A DNA stretch of 64,000 nucleotides, from NCBI RefSeq assembly GCF_050624435.1, contig NC_134539.1, positions 43,308,001 through 43,372,000 of the forward strand, given 5' to 3'. This stretch comes from Tenrec ecaudatus. Taxonomy: Eukaryota; Chordata; Mammalia; Afrosoricida; Tenrecidae. A program made the position numbers and the translations under genes. Below are positions 36,642-49,395 of the stretch, piece after piece. Position 1 is the stretch's first letter. The number at the start of each line of letters is the position of its first letter. Below the pieces are notes generated by a model. The model did no database searches. It was not told the DNA's origin and was given only the letters and a program-made list of their open reading frames with translations.

Positions 36642-36968
36642 AAAAGAACTGTGGACTGTCAAAAGAACAAATAAGTCTTTCTTGGAAGATATACAATCAG
36701 AATGCTCCTTAGAAGGGAGGATTTTGAGACCTCCCATGTAAATTTGGACATGTTATCAGAATAGAGTAGTCTATGAAAAGAACATCATTCTTGATAAAGT
36801 AGAAAGTTGACAAAAAAGAGGAAGACTGTCTAGCAGATGGGTTGATGCAGTAGCTGGAACGATAGGTTCAAACGTAACAGCGATTTTGAGAATGGGCCGT
36901 CTCGTGTTCTGTTATGTACAGGCTGGCTGTGAGTTGGAGCTGACTAGATAGCTCTGAACAACAACATG
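36642..36968 (+). mobile_element. RTE/BovB LINE, right part (continuation)
   Basis: Resumes the RTE with 'ggactgtcaaaagaacaaataagtctttcttgg' and runs to 'gttctgttatgtacaggctggctgtgagttggagctg', the standard RTE 3' end. Confidence 0.85.
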
Positions 36969-37105
36969 CTTTTCTCCTCAACTTGAATCTATGTGTGATC
37001 ATATTTGTGGGAAGTAGGGATCCATAAATTTGCTACAGGTGAATTTGAGATAGAGCCCTGTTCACTGAGTGAGGTTTCCTCATGGAGTCCTTCTTGTGGT
37101 GGAAT

Positions 37106-37606
37106 TGTGGTAGTTACACAATCTGTTGTCAGTTTGAGACTTAGGAATGAAAGGGTAGGGTTTATATAGCCTGTCAGTCAGGTCACATCTTGAAGACCTC
37201 ATTTGAAGGCACTAGGCGATAAATAGCTTGCTGGAGGCAGGACACGCAGACACGCCCTGGGAGACATTGCAGCTGATACGACCCATGGAGCTAGGCTAGT
37301 GCCCTGAGCTGGAGAAACCACATAGCCCTGCCAGTGCTGAGATGCTTATACTGCCTCTGGATCCACAGACTTCCCACCCGCTGACCTGTGATCTTCCTGC
37401 ATTCAGAATCATTACATGTGTTGCGTAAATCTGAAGAGGAATTTATAGATTGGTATCGGACATATGGGCTAATATCGGACTTATGAATTTGATCTGGATT
37501 GGGCTGAGATATTTTCTCAATATTCAATTGCTCTTGTATCTAAAGCTCTTACTTATACACATAGGCGTGTCTTTGGATTTGTTTCTGTACTCAACCCAGA
37601 CTAACA
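37106..37606 (+). mobile_element. MaLR-like solo LTR, copy 3
   Basis: Same family as 2596-3115: 'gtagttacacaatctgttgtcag' near the start and 'caacccagactaaca' at the end. No clear TSD. Confidence 0.6.
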
Positions 37607-38149
37607 TAAGGATGTGTGTGCCTTAAAAGAACGTAGTCTAAACTACTTACTAGTAGTCACTAAGAGCTTCATAGAAACTAGGTCAAAAGGGTCCAATTAG
37701 GAACTTAATACGAGGCATATTGTCCGCTTGGAGAGTATATATATGTATTGTTAAGAGGTGCTCCCTCCCCTGTGAGGCCCTCCACCCCAGATGGGAGGTT
37801 GCTTCTCTCCATTTTCCTACCAACAAAAATGTAATTGCCTTCTCTGAGACATCTATGCCCCCCCACCCCGATCTTGACTTGAATTTCCAATACAGTTTCC
37901 TCATGACTCTGGTAGCCGTCTCTGTTGGTTTGAGGTGACCTTTGCACAGTTTTGTAGGGTAGCCACTGAAAGATCTTCTCCCTCTCCTCACATCTTGAAA
38001 AACTGACCCTAGCTGAGGTGATGGCTCCTTTGTGGAATGGTTTTTAAGATGTACATACAGAGGGGATTATATATGTTTCACGGGCCCTAGGCAGTCTCTC
38101 TACCTCATTGCTTAGGAGACTGGTTTAGAAGATTACATGCCCTCGGGGC
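37607..38149. other. Single-copy sequence
   Basis: No gene or repeat recognised; overlapping short frames on the minus strand at 37683-37991 are unconvincing. Confidence 0.45.
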
Positions 38150-39170
38150 AGGAATTCCAAGAGCCTTCATCTTGGTATTTATCTGACAGTGGTTGGACTC
38201 ATGCAATATGTGTCCTTTTGTCATTGACTAACTTCATTCTGCATTTCAGGTCCCTAAGTGTCATGAGGTGTTTCATCGTTGTGTTTTAGGAATGAATAGT
38301 ACACTATTGTGTACAGGTACCAGAGTTTCTTTATAAATTGTTCTACTGTTTCACATAATTTCTATGTGAACTGTACTGCAATAAACATGGGAGAGCATAC
38401 ATCTGTACATATTCTAAAATTTGAGATGTGTTTATGTTTCATTTTTATAGGAAGTGGATAATGTCATAAGGGATTACCATTTAAGATCACGTATTTTATT
38501 TATTTGGCATTTATTCAAATCTCATTTTAAATTTCTTAAAACATAAATTAAAATGATCATTGTGGAGACCTTTGTACCCTTAAGTTAATTCCTAGATAAA
38601 TTATACATTTATTCCTATTTTATATGGCATTTTATCTTTGATTACAACCTCTGGTTAGCAATTCCTGGTTGAGAAAAAATGTTATTTATTTTTAATGTGT
38701 TCATTTTGCATATAATAATCATAGTTCTAATAAAAGAATGATATTTTTCTATAAATTATATACTTGGCAAATATTGATTATTTTATTTCTTTTCTTTCAG
38801 TGCTCACAACTCAAACTTCTTTTCTTATTGCATTGACCATGACCTATAGTATTGTAGTAAACGTAAATAGTCATCTTTGTTTAGCTCTTGTTCTTAAATT
38901 TTCTCTAATTAGGAAGACAATTGACTTATATTGGATGAGCTTTCCAATATAAATTTTTCCATATTAGTGAAATTCACTTCTCTCTCTAGTTTGCTATTCT
39001 TTCTCATAAATAGGTAGTAGACCTTATGAAAATAGTTTTTTTCTGTAGTTAGGACTTTTTTATTCTAGTATGTTGCCATGATAAGTTTTTGACATTGAGC
39101 CATTTTTGCATTTTGGGGATGACCCTATCTGTTTGTGATTTATTTTATGATGGAAGTGATACATACACTG
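38150..39170 (-). mobile_element. Old L1 fragment
   Basis: 'ccttttgtcattgactaacttcattctgc' and 'gtactgcaataaacatgggagagcatac' are the complement of old L1 3' sequence. The stretch from 38760 resembles ORF2 complement. Strongly diverged. Confidence 0.65.
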
Positions 39171-39700
39171 TTCATGTATGTTCAGTTCATACATACACTG
39201 TTTATTCCCAATGAAATATGTCTCTGTCATCAGTGGCTCACTGCAGACAAGTTCTCTCAGTCATATACTCCCCTTATTAGGGTGCTTTCACAATAATGAT
39301 CCAATCAGAACCATGCCTTCTGAGGGTGTCTATTGGGCTAATTCAGCTCAAGGCAGATAAGTCAGCTCATAAGACTGCGGTGATTTTTTGGGGGTACTCC
39401 AAAGGGCTAATTTTTGATATATTTTTAAGAAGATAAAAAGTACACCAGTGAGGAAAAGGCCATGAATATTGCACCATGGAATTGGTTTCCATCTTGAGAA
39501 TTCCCCTGCTCATTCTTCAAGTGTACCCAGGGCCTCCCCACAAGGATTTCTTTGGGAAACCTTACTTCTCTATCTTACAGCACTCACCTTACCCCTTTAG
39601 ACTTCTTCTTGTTCTCAAGACTCAACAAACACTGTAAAGGAACATGATTTGAGTTCCCCAAAGCTGCTGAAACTGTTGTTTTAAGATGGTATAAATGGAA
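39171..39700. other. Single-copy sequence
   Basis: No gene or repeat recognised. Confidence 0.45.
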
Positions 39701-39701
39701 G

Positions 39702-40012
39702 ATTGTTGTTGTCAAGTATTATCAAGTTGGTTCCAACTTGGTTGTCCCCATGTAAAAGCAGAATGAAACATTACTAGGTTTTGTACTATCCACACCATCA
39801 TTGTGTTTAAATCCACTGTTTCAGCTATCATGCCAATGCATCCCATCGGGGTCTTCCTCTTTTGCTCTGGCCTACTTTACCGACCATGATGTCCTTTTCT
39901 GGGATTGGTCTCTCCTCAGAACATGCCAATCCTTGATTCCGAGCAACAGTATCTCGGTGCTTCTTCCCAGACATATTTGTTTGTTCTTTGGTAGTCCATG
40001 GTACTTTCCTTC
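39702..40012 (-). mobile_element. RTE/BovB 3' end
   Basis: Complement of the RTE 3' end ('ttgttgttgtcaagtattatcaagttggttcc', 'accgaccatgatgtccttttctggg', 'tttggtagtccatggta'). Text resembling its continuation ('ggttcattcaatattattatctg') appears at about 45590-45640, beyond the L1, so the L1 may have split it. Confidence 0.75.
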
Positions 40013-40899
40013 TTTAAAAAAAAACCATTTTATTGGGAGCTCTTACAGATATAACAATCCATAATTCACCTAGATCAAGTATAATTGTAAAATTGCTGCC
40101 TCCATCAGTTTCAAAACATTTTTTGAATTCTTAGATTTCTACTCCCTTTTATCCCCTCCCTCCCCACTTACCCCTGCCCAAGAACTCTTATTATTATATT
40201 GAATATTATATCTGTAGCACTGTCATCTAGGGAGGGCACATCATGTCTCAAGCTGAGGCCAGCCCTGCAGGCTTCTTGGTGAACAAACTGCTCTAAGCAG
40301 GAACGTTGCCCTCCAGGTCTACTCTCTCGCTTCCTTTCTGGTGGAGACATAAACGATACCTTCCCTTTGGGTGGGTTAGTGCCCTGTTTCTCCATTGTCG
40401 TCTTTTTTCTTCCCCTACTCCTCTGTTCATAAAGGCATGTTGGGGTGGGGGGGCAGAGATATCTTTCAACACAGGTGCTATATACATCTTAAAAAAATTT
40501 TTTTTGATGACATATACATCATTGGGCTTGGTCTGGCTCTTGCCAGAGTATCTGGTCCTCAACCTTGGAACTGTGCAATGTGTACATTTTCCTTTATGCC
40601 CATTCTGCTGTTTGTACTTGTCTCAATGGATTCATGTACTTGTCCTTTTGTGCTTAACTAACTTCATTCAGCACACTATTTCCCAACTCTTCCCACTAGA
40701 TGAGGTGCGGACATGGCTTGTTTCTTATTTCTTCAGCATAAAAATATTAATGCCCAGTAGAGGAATTGCTGGGTCATAAATTGCTGGGTCAATTTCCATG
40801 TTTTAGGTATCACCAAATTGCTTTCCACAAGTGCTATATGTATCTACAAGACCACCGGTAGTGAACGAGAGTTCCTATCTCACCATACCCTCTCCAACA

Positions 40900-43800
40900 T
40901 TTGTTGCTTTCTGTTTGTTTGGTTTTTTTAATTGGGCTACCCTTGTGGGTGTTAGGTGGTATCTCATGGTTGTTTTGATTTGCATTTCTAGGATGGTTAA
41001 TGATCAGGAATATTTTCTCATATGTTTATTGGTCATTCAGATTTCCTCCTTTGTGAATCTTCTGTTCAAGTATTTTGCCCACCTCCTCAATGGGCTATTC
41101 ATTTATTTCTTGTTGTAAGATTGCAAGGTTCTGTAGATTTTAGTAATAAGAACTTTGTTTGATATTTCTTTACTAAATAACTTTTCCCAGTCTGTGAGCT
41201 CTCTTATTTCTCTCTTGATGAAGTCTTTCAATACACACGTGTTTTATCTTTAGTGTGACCCACACTTTTACCTTCCTCTGGGTGTATATCCTTCATGTAT
41301 TCTTAGCTTTGTCCCATTTTTTTCCATTGATGATCCTGATAGTTTTGCTTTGTACCTCGGGGTCTGTGATCCACCTTGAATTTGTCCTTGTTTATGGGGT
41401 GAGGTAAAGGTCTTGCTTCATTTTTCTACAGGTTGGTATCTAGTTTTCCCAGCACCATTTGTTTAAAAGGGCATCTGCTTCCTATTGGATATTTTTGGGC
41501 CCTTATCAAAGTTCTGTTGTCTGTATTCTGCTGTTTTTATTTATGGACTTTCTGTTCTTATCCATTGGTCTGAGTATCTGTTATTATACCAGTACCATGC
41601 TGTTTTGACAACTGTGGCTGTATAATACGTTTTAAACCCATGTAATGCAAGCCTGCCCACTTTCTTCTTTTGGAGGGGTTCTTTACCAATTCTGTGCTTT
41701 TCGCCTGTCCATATGAAGTTGGTAGTCAGTTTGTCCATTTCTTTGAAAATTGATGCTGGTATTTGTACTGGGTTTATGTGGAACCTGTAGAGTGCCTTAG
41801 GTAGGATCTACATCTTTATAATATTGAGTCTGGTGATACATAAGCATGGGATATTTTTTCCATTTATGAAGGTCCATTTTGGTTTCTTGTAATAATGTTC
41901 TGTAGTTTTCCTCATACAAATCTTTGAAGGGTTTGTATTTTTGTTGGCTAAGTATATCCCTAGATATTTTAATTTATGCTTGGCAAAAGGGCACCAGTTT
42001 CTTGATATATTTTTCTGTAGTCCCATCAGTTGTATATAGCAATCCAACTGAGTTCTGCTTATTGAGCTTGTATCATGCCACTCTACCAAATTCTTCTGTT
42101 ACTTCCAGCACTACTATTGTGGAGCCTTTGGGGTTCTCAATATATAAAATCTCATCACCTACAAATAACGATTAATCTCACTTCTTCCTTCACCAGACAT
42201 ACACCTTTGCTATCCTTCCATTCCCTTGTATTATAAGCTAGGAGTTCCAAGATAATCTTGAATAAAAGTGAATAAAAACTTGTTCAGTTCCCTTTTCAGT
42301 GGGAATATTTTTGTCTTTTCCCATTGATTACAATGCTGGATGTTGGATTTTCATATATAGTTTTAATTATATTGAGGTACTTTTCTTCCAGTCCTATCTT
42401 CTTGAGTGTCTTATTAGGAATGGGTGTTGAATGTTGTAGAATGCTTTTTCTCCATTTATTGATACCATGTGCTCCTTGTTCTTTTTCTTCTCGATGTGGT
42501 GGATTATGTTGATGGATTTTCAGATGTTGAACCATCCCTATATCCCTGGTATGAATCCCACTTGGTCATAAGGAATTATTCTTTTTATATACTTTTGTAT
42601 TCTATTGGCCAATATTTTGTTAAAGATTTCGGCATGTATATTCATTAGAGATATTTGTCAGTAGTTCTCTATTCTTTTTGGATCCTTGCTCAGTTTTGGG
42701 ATCACTGTTATACTAGCTTTATTGAATGTGTTTGGGAGTTTATCATCCTTTTCCATGTTCTGAAAGAGCTATATATAATTGGCTATTCCCTGAATGCTTG
42801 GTATAATTCTCCTGTGAAGCCATCTGGACCAGGGCTTTTATTAGTTGGTAGTTCCTTGATAACCTTACCTGTCTCTTCTTTTGTTATGGCTCTGTTCAAG
42901 TTCTTTACATCTGTATGAGATAATCTGGGGAGGGTTTGTTCTTCCAGGTATTCGTCCATGACTTTCAAGTTGTTGTATTTCTTGGAGTACAGTCCCTCCT
43001 ACTATTGTGTAATTAGTCTTTTATTTTCCCCTGTCTTATCCCTCAACCTGGATATGTACATCTGCTCCTTCCTATCTTTTGTTAGGTTTGCCAATAGTTT
43101 GCCAATTCTGTTAATTCTTCTGAAAAACCAGCTTTTTACTGAGTTGATTTTCTCCATTCTTTTTTAATTTTCCCTTTCATTTATCCCTGCCGTGATTTTT
43201 ATAATTTCTTTTTTGTTGTTATTAGAAGAATTATTCTGTTGACTATGTTCCAACTGCTGAAGGTTTTGTGATAGGGTATCCAGGATAAGCCTCTCTTCCT
43301 TCTTCATATGAGCATTTATTACTATTAAGCAACCTCTGATAACTGTGTCTCTTAGGTTTTGGTATGTTGTCTTCTTATTCGTTTCTAGAAACTTCCTGTT
43401 TTTGTCTCTAATTTGGACCAAAACTCACTCCTTTCGAAGAATTAAGTCAAGTTGTCAAATTGTAGAGCTTAGTTCTGTAGCTTCCTTATTGTGCTTCTTT
43501 CCATCTCTCTTACTCAGAGAGTGGTGCATTGAAGTTTCTTACTGTGATTGTTGATCCCATGATTTCTTTTTGCATCTTTTGAAGGATTGATTTATGTATT
43601 TCATGGGTCTCTTGCTGGGTGCATATGTTTATTATGCTCACTGTTTCTTGGTTATCAATCCCTTAAGCATTATATAATGCTCATGCGTATCTCTTGTTAT
43701 ATCCTGCATCTTGAAATCAATTTTGTCAGAGATTAGCATCGCAACTCATGCTTTTTTATTTTTTTAGATATTCATTATCTTAGTATACCTTCCACCAACC

Positions 43801-44110
43801 TTTGATCCTCAAACTGTTTTTATTTGTGAGCTTGGGATGCTTCTCTTGCAGACAGCAGATTGCTGGGTTCTGTTTCCTAATCCAGTCTTATTTAAAAAAA
43901 AAATTTTTTTTAAATTAAAAAAAATTTTTTTTCTAATCCAGTCTTTTGATGGGAGTTGAGATCATTCACATTCAGAATTATTACATCCATGTATGGATTC
44001 TTTGCTGTCATCTCATAAGTTTTGTGAAAGACATTTTCCTCCCTCCCTCCTTTGCAGTATATTACGTATGTATGGGGATTCAGTCTTGCCTTCTTTTCAC
44101 ATTGGGTCAA
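40900..44110 (-). pseudogene. L1 ORF2 remnant (endonuclease/reverse transcriptase)
   Basis: ORF2 encodes the L1 endonuclease and reverse transcriptase. Readable pieces in 5' to 3' order: the N-terminal endonuclease start (43910-44050, with I-I-L-N-V-N-D-L-N-S), S-P-G-P-D-G-F-T at about 42825-42850 in the reverse transcriptase, Y-L-G-I-Y-L at about 41960, R-L-N-I-I-K-M at 41808-41830, and T-A-W-Y-W-Y-N-N-R near 41580-41610. All lie in different short frames, so the gene is frameshifted and stopped many times. An A/T palindromic insert at 43890-43932 adds one of the frameshifts. Confidence 0.85.
43877..43945. repeat. A/T palindromic insert with 13-bp direct flanks
   Basis: CTAATCCAGTCTT occurs at 43877-43889 and again at 43933-43945. 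Between them is a nearly pure A-run/T-run/A-run/T-run. One copy plus the following 'ttgatggg' would restore normal L1 text, so this is an insertion with a TSD-like duplication. Confidence 0.7.
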
Positions 44111-44241
44111 AGATGTCCTGGGTGTTGATTTCAGAGCTCTGACTTCTGGATAGGGTTAACACTATGCAGTGGTCTCATGTTTGTGCTCTATGGATGTTGG
44201 TCTTCTGACCAATGTGAGTTGGAAAGTAATTTTTAGCGCTT

Positions 44242-44466
44242 TTAAAATTTTGTGACATATTCTCTAAAGTTTTCCTCACATAGGAAAATCTTTACTGCTC
44301 TATTTATTTTGATGGAGAGTTTGGCAGGATAGAGGATTATTGGATTACCATTATTCTCCTTCACATTTTGGAAGATGTTCCTCCATTCTCTACTTTTCTT
44401 CATGGTTTCTGCTAATAAGTCTGAGCACATTTTCATCTGCTTAACACATCTAATAGATGCTTGCAT
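44242..44466 (-). pseudogene. L1 ORF1 C-terminal remnant
   Basis: 74-residue open piece carrying W-R-N-I-F-Q-N-V-K and I-L-Y-P-A-K-L-S, the recognisable C-terminal part of the L1 ORF1 RNA-binding protein. It lies directly upstream of ORF2, as expected. The rest of ORF1 (to about 44900) is too decayed to read. Confidence 0.8.
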
Positions 44467-45832
44467 TTTTCTCTCTAGCTGCTATTTTGATTTTCTCCTT
44501 TTCCTCAAAGTTGGATAATTTTACTCCTATATGTCGTGGTGTGTTCTTCTTGGAGTTTAGTCTAATTGGTGTCCTCTCTGCTTCCTGGATGATTGTCTGA
44601 TTCTCCTTCATTAAATTGGGAGAATTTTCTTTGGCTGTTGATTTTTTTTGTTATGTCTTGCTCTGGTATTCCAATTATTCGAATATTGTCTCTCTTCATA
44701 ACATTACTCATGTTTTCAGGTTTTCTTCACCTTCTTTGATTATCTTGTTTTTCACATGTGTTGAATTCTGTTTGGCTATCTTTGAGGTTGCTGATATGAT
44801 TGTCCACCTATTCCAGTCGCCTTTTGGTAGGGTGTTTTACCATTTGCTTTGCTTCTGCTTCATTTCCCCTTAACTCATATTTCCCTTCAGTAAGTGGTCT
44901 CTAACCTCTCTATTTTTTAATCCTTTTCCTGTATTGATATCCTCATATCCTATATGACTTTAGGCAGCAAACTGAAGATTTCTCTCTTTGGAAGTTCAAA
45001 GTCTGCTTCTTCTATGCATGTCACTAGGTTCAACCTTCACATTAGTTTCTCTTGCTTTCTTGTAGTGACTGCTGCTGATGTGGGTTGTTGTCTGCATGGT
45101 TTTTGGTGGAGGTTGGCGCCATTTTCCTGGGAATACAGAAGCCTTGTGTTTTCCTTTTCAGATGCTAATAGGAATGATTTTAAGAACTACCTGTAGCCAG
45201 CTGCACCGTGGCTTCAAGCTGCATCTCTATTTCACAGGGGTTGACTCTCCCTCAATAGCTGAAGCTATCTATTTATAAGGCAACAAGGGCGGCTCTCTCA
45301 GGCAGTGTTGGCGGGGCGATCCTGGGTAGCAAGGGTGATGCTGGGCAGTCTAATTACATACAGCACAGGCTGGCACTCATGGGCTATAGTGGGGGAGGGA
45401 GCTACTCAAGGAACCAGCACAGACCAATCACAGGCTCTGATTTCTAGCAGCAGTGTCAGGTCTGTCACAAGCAGCTAGGGTGGCACTGTGCAGGCCAATT
45501 ACATGCAGGTGGACCAGTGTTCACTGGGACCTCTTAATTTTCAGGTCTAAAAATGGGAGCACTGAGCAAGTGCATCTTGAGACTCCCCTGGTTCATTCAA
45601 TATTATTATCTGAGGCCATCATTCAAATACAGGTGAGGAAACATTGTCTTCAGAAATGCATACACCTAGATGGATAAACAGTAGCTTCACATTTTGGTAT
45701 TTTTTTGTTGAGTAAAGGGTTCTATGATTTTTATAGTGATATTTTGGACTGACCTTCATATACACTACCAGATAGGCTAATATTTTCTTACTGTGACATT
45801 AATTGGGATTTTCACTTCTTTTTTTTTATAAG

Positions 45833-45864
45833 ACATATATCACAGTGCTTAAGAGCAGCCCCCA
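45833..45864 (+). mobile_element. MIR SINE, left part
   Basis: 'catatatcacagtgcttaagagc' is a MIR 5' end. It continues after the L1 at 47938. Confidence 0.65.
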
Positions 45865-47937
45865 GAGCCAGGCACTAACCCACCCAGGGGGAGAGTATTG
45901 GTTATGTCTCCACAGAATTGGGAGTGTGCTTACAGACCCAACCATGATACACCAAACCAGGAAGGCCACATAACCACGTGGAGGATTGCATGAAAAGATT
46001 GGTCTGAGGGACTGGTCCCAACCAGAGCCAATCTGACCCCTGCCTTGGAAGTATGTGCAACAGAGAACAATACCAAACCTTCAGGTGGGTGAAAGGAGCT
46101 GATTAACCATGCCCACACAGAAGCAAAACAAGAAGGAAAAAGAAAAAGGGACAGTTGGCCTAGACCCCATATTGGCACATCAAGCCCAGAGGTTGATGTC
46201 CCTCCATAGAGCTGTTAAGGCACAGAGAGGACTGTAGGACAGCCAACAACTAAAGACATGCTGTCCCCTAACTGGAGCATACTGTCACAGAGCACAACAA
46301 TGGGGTCGTATGGCAGGGAGATAATGTGGCCTGAATCCCCTGCAGTGGCACAAGCCAAGAAGGGAGCCTAACAGATCAGCAATTGGAGAAAAGGCAATTC
46401 ACAAAGCCCCTAAAGAGCCCCCAGAATAGAGGGACATCTACTGGAATATTCATAAAGGCCAGCAGACAAACCTGGAATTATGTATGGTTTTTGGTTCCTC
46501 TTTCTTTCTCTTTTCAATCATTTGTTTTCTTATTGTTTGGCCTAGGACATTGCTGGTTTGCCTACTTATATAAGACACACATGGGAAGCAAACCTGTGGA
46601 GAAAGCAATGGGGCCAATAGCCCCAGAGGGTCTTGGGGAAGAAGGTGGCGGGGGGAAGGGTGTGGTGAGCCAACAATACCACAGATAGGGGAGCAACTAG
46701 GGAATTAAAACCAACAAATAGGAGGTTGTAGAGATCCTCTGGGTATTAGAGCATCACCAATCTAGCTGAGAGGAAGTATTAAGAGGTAGAAGAAGGTGCC
46801 TCCATGGGCAGGAGGAGGCAAAAGGAAACAGAGGAAGGCTCTACGAAGCAGAGCTATAGCTATAATAGAGGTGTGTACTTATGTAAATACAATAATCCAT
46901 AAAAATAGTGGTATTTATCTGTGTACATATATTTATAAGGCAATACACTGAGGCTGCAGATGAGCCTTGGGCCTCAGCTCATACCCTCCCTCAATAAAAG
47001 AGCACTTTGTTCTAACAAACTGGCATTCTGTGATGCTCACCCCCTTCCCCCCTCCTCCCCCCGCCTCCTGATCCCCAACCCATGTGATGACTGAAGACAG
47101 AATGGGTACAAAAGCAAATGTGGTTAAGAAAGCTGATGGTGCCAGGCTATTAAAAGATATAGCATTTGGGGTCTTAAGGGCTTGAAGTTAAACAAGCAGC
47201 CATCTAACAGTGAAGCAGCAAGCCCACATGGAGGAAGCACATGAGCTGGTGTTATCATGAGGTGTCATTGGGACTGGGTAGCAGGTATCAGAAGATTTAT
47301 AACAAACAAACAAAAACATGTTGCTGAGAACAAGGGGGTTTCGGAGCAGAGACCCGAAGCCCATCTGTAGATAATCTCAGGGAAGGGATGAGTCAATCAA
47401 GGTGAGTATAGCTCCAATGATCACGCACTATACCTCTGGTTCCTTGAGGCTTCCTCACCCCCCACTGTCATGACCCCAGTACTGTTTCCTACTCTGGACT
47501 GGACTATGTACATCAGTATAGACAAGAGATAAAGCTGATGACCCACAGAACCTAGGACCAGGAATGGGAATAGCAATACCAAAAGGGTAGGGGAAAGGCG
47601 GGGAGAGGTGGGAAGGAAGCGAGAGCCAAGAGCAATGAGTGGTACATAACCACACCCTGCCCCACCTTCCAGGGGGAAGAACAACAGAAACCAGAGGGCA
47701 AGGGAGACAGTGGTAGGTGTAAAATATGAAAATAATAATGATCTATACTCTATCAAGGGGCCACAAGAGTGGGAGTGCAGAGAGGGAAGAAAAGAGGAGC
47801 TGATCCCAAGAGCTCAATAGAAAGTAAATGTCTCAAAAAGAATGATGGCAATATATGTAAAAATATGTCTGATACAACTGATGTATGGATTGTAACAAGC
47901 GTTGTAAGAGCCTCCAATAAAATAAATAAAAATTAAA
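45865..47937 (+). mobile_element. L1 3' fragment, 2.07 kb, splitting a MIR
   Basis: Copy of the recurrent L1 3' module from 'gagccaggcactaacccacc' to 'gagcctccaataaaataaataaaaatt'. It is flanked by AAGAGCAGCCCCCA at 45851-45864 and 47938-47951. The left junction TT/AAGA fits L1 endonuclease preference. No ORF2. Confidence 0.9.
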
Positions 47938-48145
47938 AAGAGCAGCCCCCAAATTAGACTGTCTAGAATTTAATTCTAGGTTGGCTACTCAGTTGTGTGA
48001 TCTGAGATGAGTAGTGAACTTTTCAGGCTTCACCTTTCCTATATAGAAAATGAGTTCAATAGTTTATTGTTTGTCATAGGAATAAATGATTTACAGTATG
48101 GAAGAGAGTACTTGGTACATAGTGAATGCTATTTAAATGTTACTC
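47938..48145 (+). mobile_element. MIR SINE, right part
   Basis: 'gagcagcccccaaattagactgtctag', 'tggctactcagttgtgtgatctgagatgag', and 'acttggtacatagtgaatgct' follow MIR order. Confidence 0.8.
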
Positions 48146-48229
48146 TGATTAGGGCACTAGGTTTATTTGGTTTGTGAACCAACTTTACACTAGGCTTATA
48201 AAAGAATCTACATAGTTATCTCACTCTTT

Positions 48230-48490
48230 GAATTTTCTGGAACTATTTGTTTAAAAGGGGAATAATCCGTTCCTTGAACATTTGGTAGAAGACACCAATA
48301 AAACTTTATGAGCCTGGAGTTTTTTCAGTGAAGATGTGTTTCCTTATCATTTTTAACTTCTTTATTCTTCTTGGTCTAGTCACGTTTTATATTTCTTCTT
48401 GCACCGGTTTTTGACATTTTATGATTTCTTTCCAGAAATAGATTAATCTTGTTTGATTTTTCTAATTATTTAATGGATGGTTGTTCCCAG
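48230..48490 (-). mobile_element. Old L1 ORF2 fragment
   Basis: 'aacatttggtagaagacaccaataaaactttatgagcctggagttttttcag' resembles the complement of L1 ORF2 text around the S-P-G-P-D region. Diverged. Confidence 0.55.
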
Positions 48491-48862
48491 TCAACAGTGT
48501 AACTATAACCTCATAAAAAGTTCCAAGTTTGAATTGCCTAGTAAACTTGCTTCTGAATGGTAGAATCACAAAAACGGTGTAGCTAATACATTTTTGTTTT
48601 CCTTTTAACCTACTATGTCTTGAAGTAATTTGTTATACAGCCATAGGTAAGTAGGATACCTTCTATTATGTATGCTTGTCTTCTTCAATCTTTAGAAACC
48701 TATATATTTTCAGATCTACTTAAAATATTTTTGTTGTTTTGGATTATTGCCAGTTTCTTTCAGTCAGGATTGGTTGTCTCATAGTTCTGCCTCTTTTAAT
48801 TTATTGTAGTATCATGTATTCTTTCAGCAAAAGTATATCCATTATTTATTCTCTGTTGTAGT

Positions 48863-49050
48863 TTATGTGGCATAGGGAATTGCACATTGGACTGCTAACC
48901 GCAAGACCAGAAGTTCAATTGCATCAGAGGTTCTGCAGGAGGAGGCTTTTTGCTCCTGTGAAGATTTACAGCTTTAGGTCGGCAGGGTCAATTCTGCTCT
49001 GTCCTACAGGGTCACTGTAAATAGGACCCAGCTGAGTGGCAGTGGACGGA
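48863..49050 (+). mobile_element. AfroSINE
   Basis: 'tatgtggcatagggaattgcacattggactgctaaccgcaag' and tail 'cctacagggtcactgtaaataggacccagctgagtggcag'. Confidence 0.85.
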
Positions 49051-49234
49051 TATGCTATGCTAGACTCTGGCACACAAAGACAGATAATTCAGACTTTTTG
49101 AAAATGCTTTTAGCCCCAGCTATCTGTAAGTTATCTCTGATCATTCCCCATCTTGGGTTTGCCATTGGGTTTAATCATTTCAGCTCTAGCATAAGGTGTC
49201 TGTGTAATGATACTGGTTCTGGCTGTTTGCTGGC

Positions 49235-49395
49235 CTTGCTTTTTGTCTGTCTAAGAGTGGACAAGTTACTTCTCAAGCCTCATGTTTCTCTATTTGGAAA
49301 ATGGTCATAAGGATACTATCTATCTCATATGGTTATGATAAGGATTAAAAGAGGCTGTGCATGTAAAGTGTAAAACGTAGTACGTGGAACTAAAC
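49235..49395 (+). mobile_element. MIR SINE
   Basis: 'gtggacaagttacttctcaagcctcatgtttctctatttgg', 'ggttatgataaggattaaaagaggctgtgcatg'. Good MIR order. Confidence 0.75.

Larger units (their letters stand above)
40013..45590 (-). mobile_element. Nearly complete L1, inactive
   Basis: A 5.6-kb minus-strand L1. The 3' end 'ccattttattgggagctctt' on the left resembles the 3' end of the recurrent L1 module. ORF2 remnants lie between about 40.9 and 44.1 kb, the ORF1 C-terminus at 44242-44466, and GC-richer 5' UTR-like text at 45000-45540. Frames are broken many times. Boundaries are approximate because no TSD was confirmed. Confidence 0.85.

Noticed and set aside
40395..40779. Overlapping plus-strand frames
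   Set aside because: Antisense to the 3' part of a minus-strand L1.
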